Positions 62,827-64,000 of a DNA stretch of 64,000 bases are shown here, in pieces. Positions within the stretch are counted from its first letter, which is position 1. The number at the start of each line of letters is the position of its first letter. Made by a program: the position numbers and the translations under genes. The notes beneath the pieces are model-generated. The model saw only the letters and a program-made list of their open reading frames with translations. It did no database searches and was not told where the DNA came from. Source of the stretch: JAKAXS01 sp965279065. GTDB lineage: Bacteria; Pseudomonadota; Alphaproteobacteria; Rhizobiales; Hyphomicrobiaceae. The stretch spans positions 1-64,000 of the forward strand of contig OZ257134.1 in the NCBI GenBank assembly GCA_965279065.1, written 5' to 3'.

Positions 62827-63446
62827 AAGCCAAGAAAAAAATTAGAAGTAGCTCAGCCAAGCGTAAGAATGCTGTCGAGGTGAAGGTGGCGCAGCTGCCG
62901 CACGGTAACGGCTTGCCGCTTCCCGCATATCAAACTGAAGGCTCCGCCGGCCTCGATCTGCTCGCCGCCATCGACGAGTCCATGCCGTGGGTGTTGCAAC
63001 CGCGCGACCGCACTGCCGTCCCGACGGCTCTGACGTTCGAGCTGCCGCCTGACACGGAGGCGCAGGTGCGCCCACGCTCAGGCCTGGCCTGGAAACACGG
63101 CCTCACCGTTCTCAATTCTCCCGGCACGATCGACAGCGACTACCGCGGCGAGGTCCAGGTGATTCTGATTAATCTCGGTACGGAACCGGTCATGATCCGC
63201 CGTGGCGAACGCATCGCCCAACTCGTGATCGCCCCCGTGACCCGCGCCAAACTCGTCGCCACACCGGCGCTCTCGGCAACGAAACGCGGCGCCGGCGGCT
63301 TCGGCTCCACCGGAACCTCCAGCATAGCGGACGAAAAGCCCAAATCAAAAAAGGCCAAAAAGAAGAACTCAGTACCTTCAGACGCGGCTGCCGGAGAACG
63401 CAGCTCCAAGGCGAAGCGTCGCAACACGTCGCGCACAGCGCGCTGA
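62823..63446 (+). CDS. dut: dUTP diphosphatase with basic tails
   Basis: Hydrolyses dUTP to dUMP and diphosphate. The five trimeric dUTPase motifs are present: TEGSAGLDLLAA, RPRSGLAWKHGL, GTIDSDYRGEV, RRGERIAQLVIAPV and KRGAGGFGSTG. The protein has 207 residues rather than about 150. A Lys/Arg/Ser-rich segment of about 20 residues precedes the core, and about 40 residues rich in Lys, Ser and Ala follow motif V. The start is a GTG overlapping the coaBC stop; coaBC-dut adjacency is common. No strong ribosome-binding site is seen, so translation is probably coupled. Confidence 0.95.
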   Translation: MKAKKKIRSSSAKRKNAVEVKVAQLPHGNGLPLPAYQTEGSAGLDLLAAIDESMPWVLQPRDRTAVPTALTFELPPDTEAQVRPRSGLAWKHGLTVLNSPGTIDSDYRGEVQVILINLGTEPVMIRRGERIAQLVIAPVTRAKLVATPALSATKRGAGGFGSTGTSSIADEKPKSKKAKKKNSVPSDAAAGERSSKAKRRNTSRTAR

Positions 63447-63575
63447 AGCAGGCCGCCGCAAAGCCATTTTCCCCGCAGCCCTTGAGGGGTCGCCGTTTTC
63501 TTGACAAGACAGATGCAGCCAACACGGCACTATCCCTGAGATCGCCACCTAGGCACTGAATGAGGCGCGTTCCCG

Positions 63576-64000
63576 ATGAACGAAATTCCTGACATCAAGA
63601 CCCTGAAGGCCACGACATCGTGGGGCCGCGGCCGGGTTTACAACGACATAACCGAAACGATCGGCCACACACCCCTGGTGCGCCTGTCGAAGATCGCCAA
63701 GGAAGCCGGCGCCAAGGCCGACATCCTCCTGAAGCTCGAATTCTTCAACCCGCTCTCCAGCGTGAAGGACCGTATCGGCGTGTCGATGATCGACGTGCTG
63801 GAAGCCGAGGGCCGCATCACGCCCGGTAAGACCGTGCTGATCGAGCCGACGTCAGGTAACACCGGCATCGGCCTCGCCTTCGTCTGCGCTGCGCGCGGCT
63901 ACAAGCTGCAGCTTGTCATGCCCGAGTCGATGTCCATCGAGCGCCGCAAGATCCTGTCCCACCTCGGCGCCGAACTCGTGTTGACGCCGGCCGCCGGCGG
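63576..64000 (+). CDS. cysK: Cysteine synthase (3'-truncated by window edge)
   Basis: A PLP enzyme making cysteine from O-acetylserine and sulfide. The visible 141 residues include the family start YNDITETIGHTPLVRLSKIA, the Schiff-base lysine in FNPLSSVKDRIG, and the substrate loop EPTSGNTGIGLAF. A roughly 15-residue N-terminal extension precedes the usual start. The ATG at 63576 has GAGGCG ten bases upstream. The frame is open to the end of the window. It is the assimilatory endpoint for the sulfide or sulfite gained by the left-hand region, though far from it. Confidence 0.95.
   Translation, partial: MNEIPDIKTLKATTSWGRGRVYNDITETIGHTPLVRLSKIAKEAGAKADILLKLEFFNPLSSVKDRIGVSMIDVLEAEGRITPGKTVLIEPTSGNTGIGLAFVCAARGYKLQLVMPESMSIERRKILSHLGAELVLTPAAG

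Overview
The window reads as the chromosome of a GC-rich alphaproteobacterium, most likely a Hyphomicrobiales (Rhizobiales) member close to Hyphomicrobium. This is inferred from an NAD-dependent formate dehydrogenase typical of methylotrophs, from the gene order bolA / dnaJ-like / cobS / cobT ... rpmB ... helicase / S4 protein / fdxA / carD that I associate with Rhizobiales, and from GTG/TTG starts and ATGA/GTGA stop-start overlaps. No phage, insertion sequence, CRISPR array or rRNA was seen. One tRNA gene (tRNA-Arg, anticodon ACG) is present.

Left part (about 1-30 kb): a sulfur-acquisition region. After the 3' end of fdh and an HPP membrane protein come a divergent pair: a minus-strand operon of an AprA-like FAD flavoprotein plus a HEAT-repeat protein, and a plus-strand operon of two substrate-binding proteins, ssuD, ssuC, ssuB and a flavin reductase, followed by a porin. 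A DUF971 gene and an AprB-like 2[4Fe-4S] ferredoxin precede a CysB-type LysR regulator. Then come a lone substrate-binding protein, a second ABC operon (minus strand), three small genes, an acyl-adenylate ligase with a membrane methyltransferase, and a third ABC operon that also carries an AhpD-like protein and an acyl-CoA dehydrogenase-like protein. A thiosulfate-type YeeE transporter with a periplasmic rhodanese and the methionine-salvage genes mtnB-mtnD-mtnC close the region. In total there are five substrate-binding proteins, three permeases and three ATPases of the sulfonate/nitrate/taurine class. A recurring roughly 23-bp motif (core GCCGATCTTCNTATTT in its best copies) lies upstream of five of these transcription units, which suggests one regulon, probably under the local CysB homologue.

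Right part (about 30-64 kb): mostly conserved core genes. They are a sensor kinase, a flavin disulfide-oxidoreductase-like protein lacking one redox cysteine, a DUF188 protein, rpmH-rnpA-yidC, a TonB-dependent receptor with an unusual Lys/Pro-rich linker, a nuclease-like protein, carD, fdxA, an S4 protein, an SUV3-like helicase, rpmB, cobT-cobS, a DnaJ-like protein, bolA, TPR proteins, a CorC/HlyC protein, an Na+/solute symporter with its small subunit, coaBC, dut and the start of cysK.

The strongest candidate for an undescribed system is the AprA-like flavoprotein + HEAT protein + AprB-like ferredoxin, embedded with several sulfonate-type importers and sharing the putative regulatory motif. 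Its substrate cannot be told from sequence alone.
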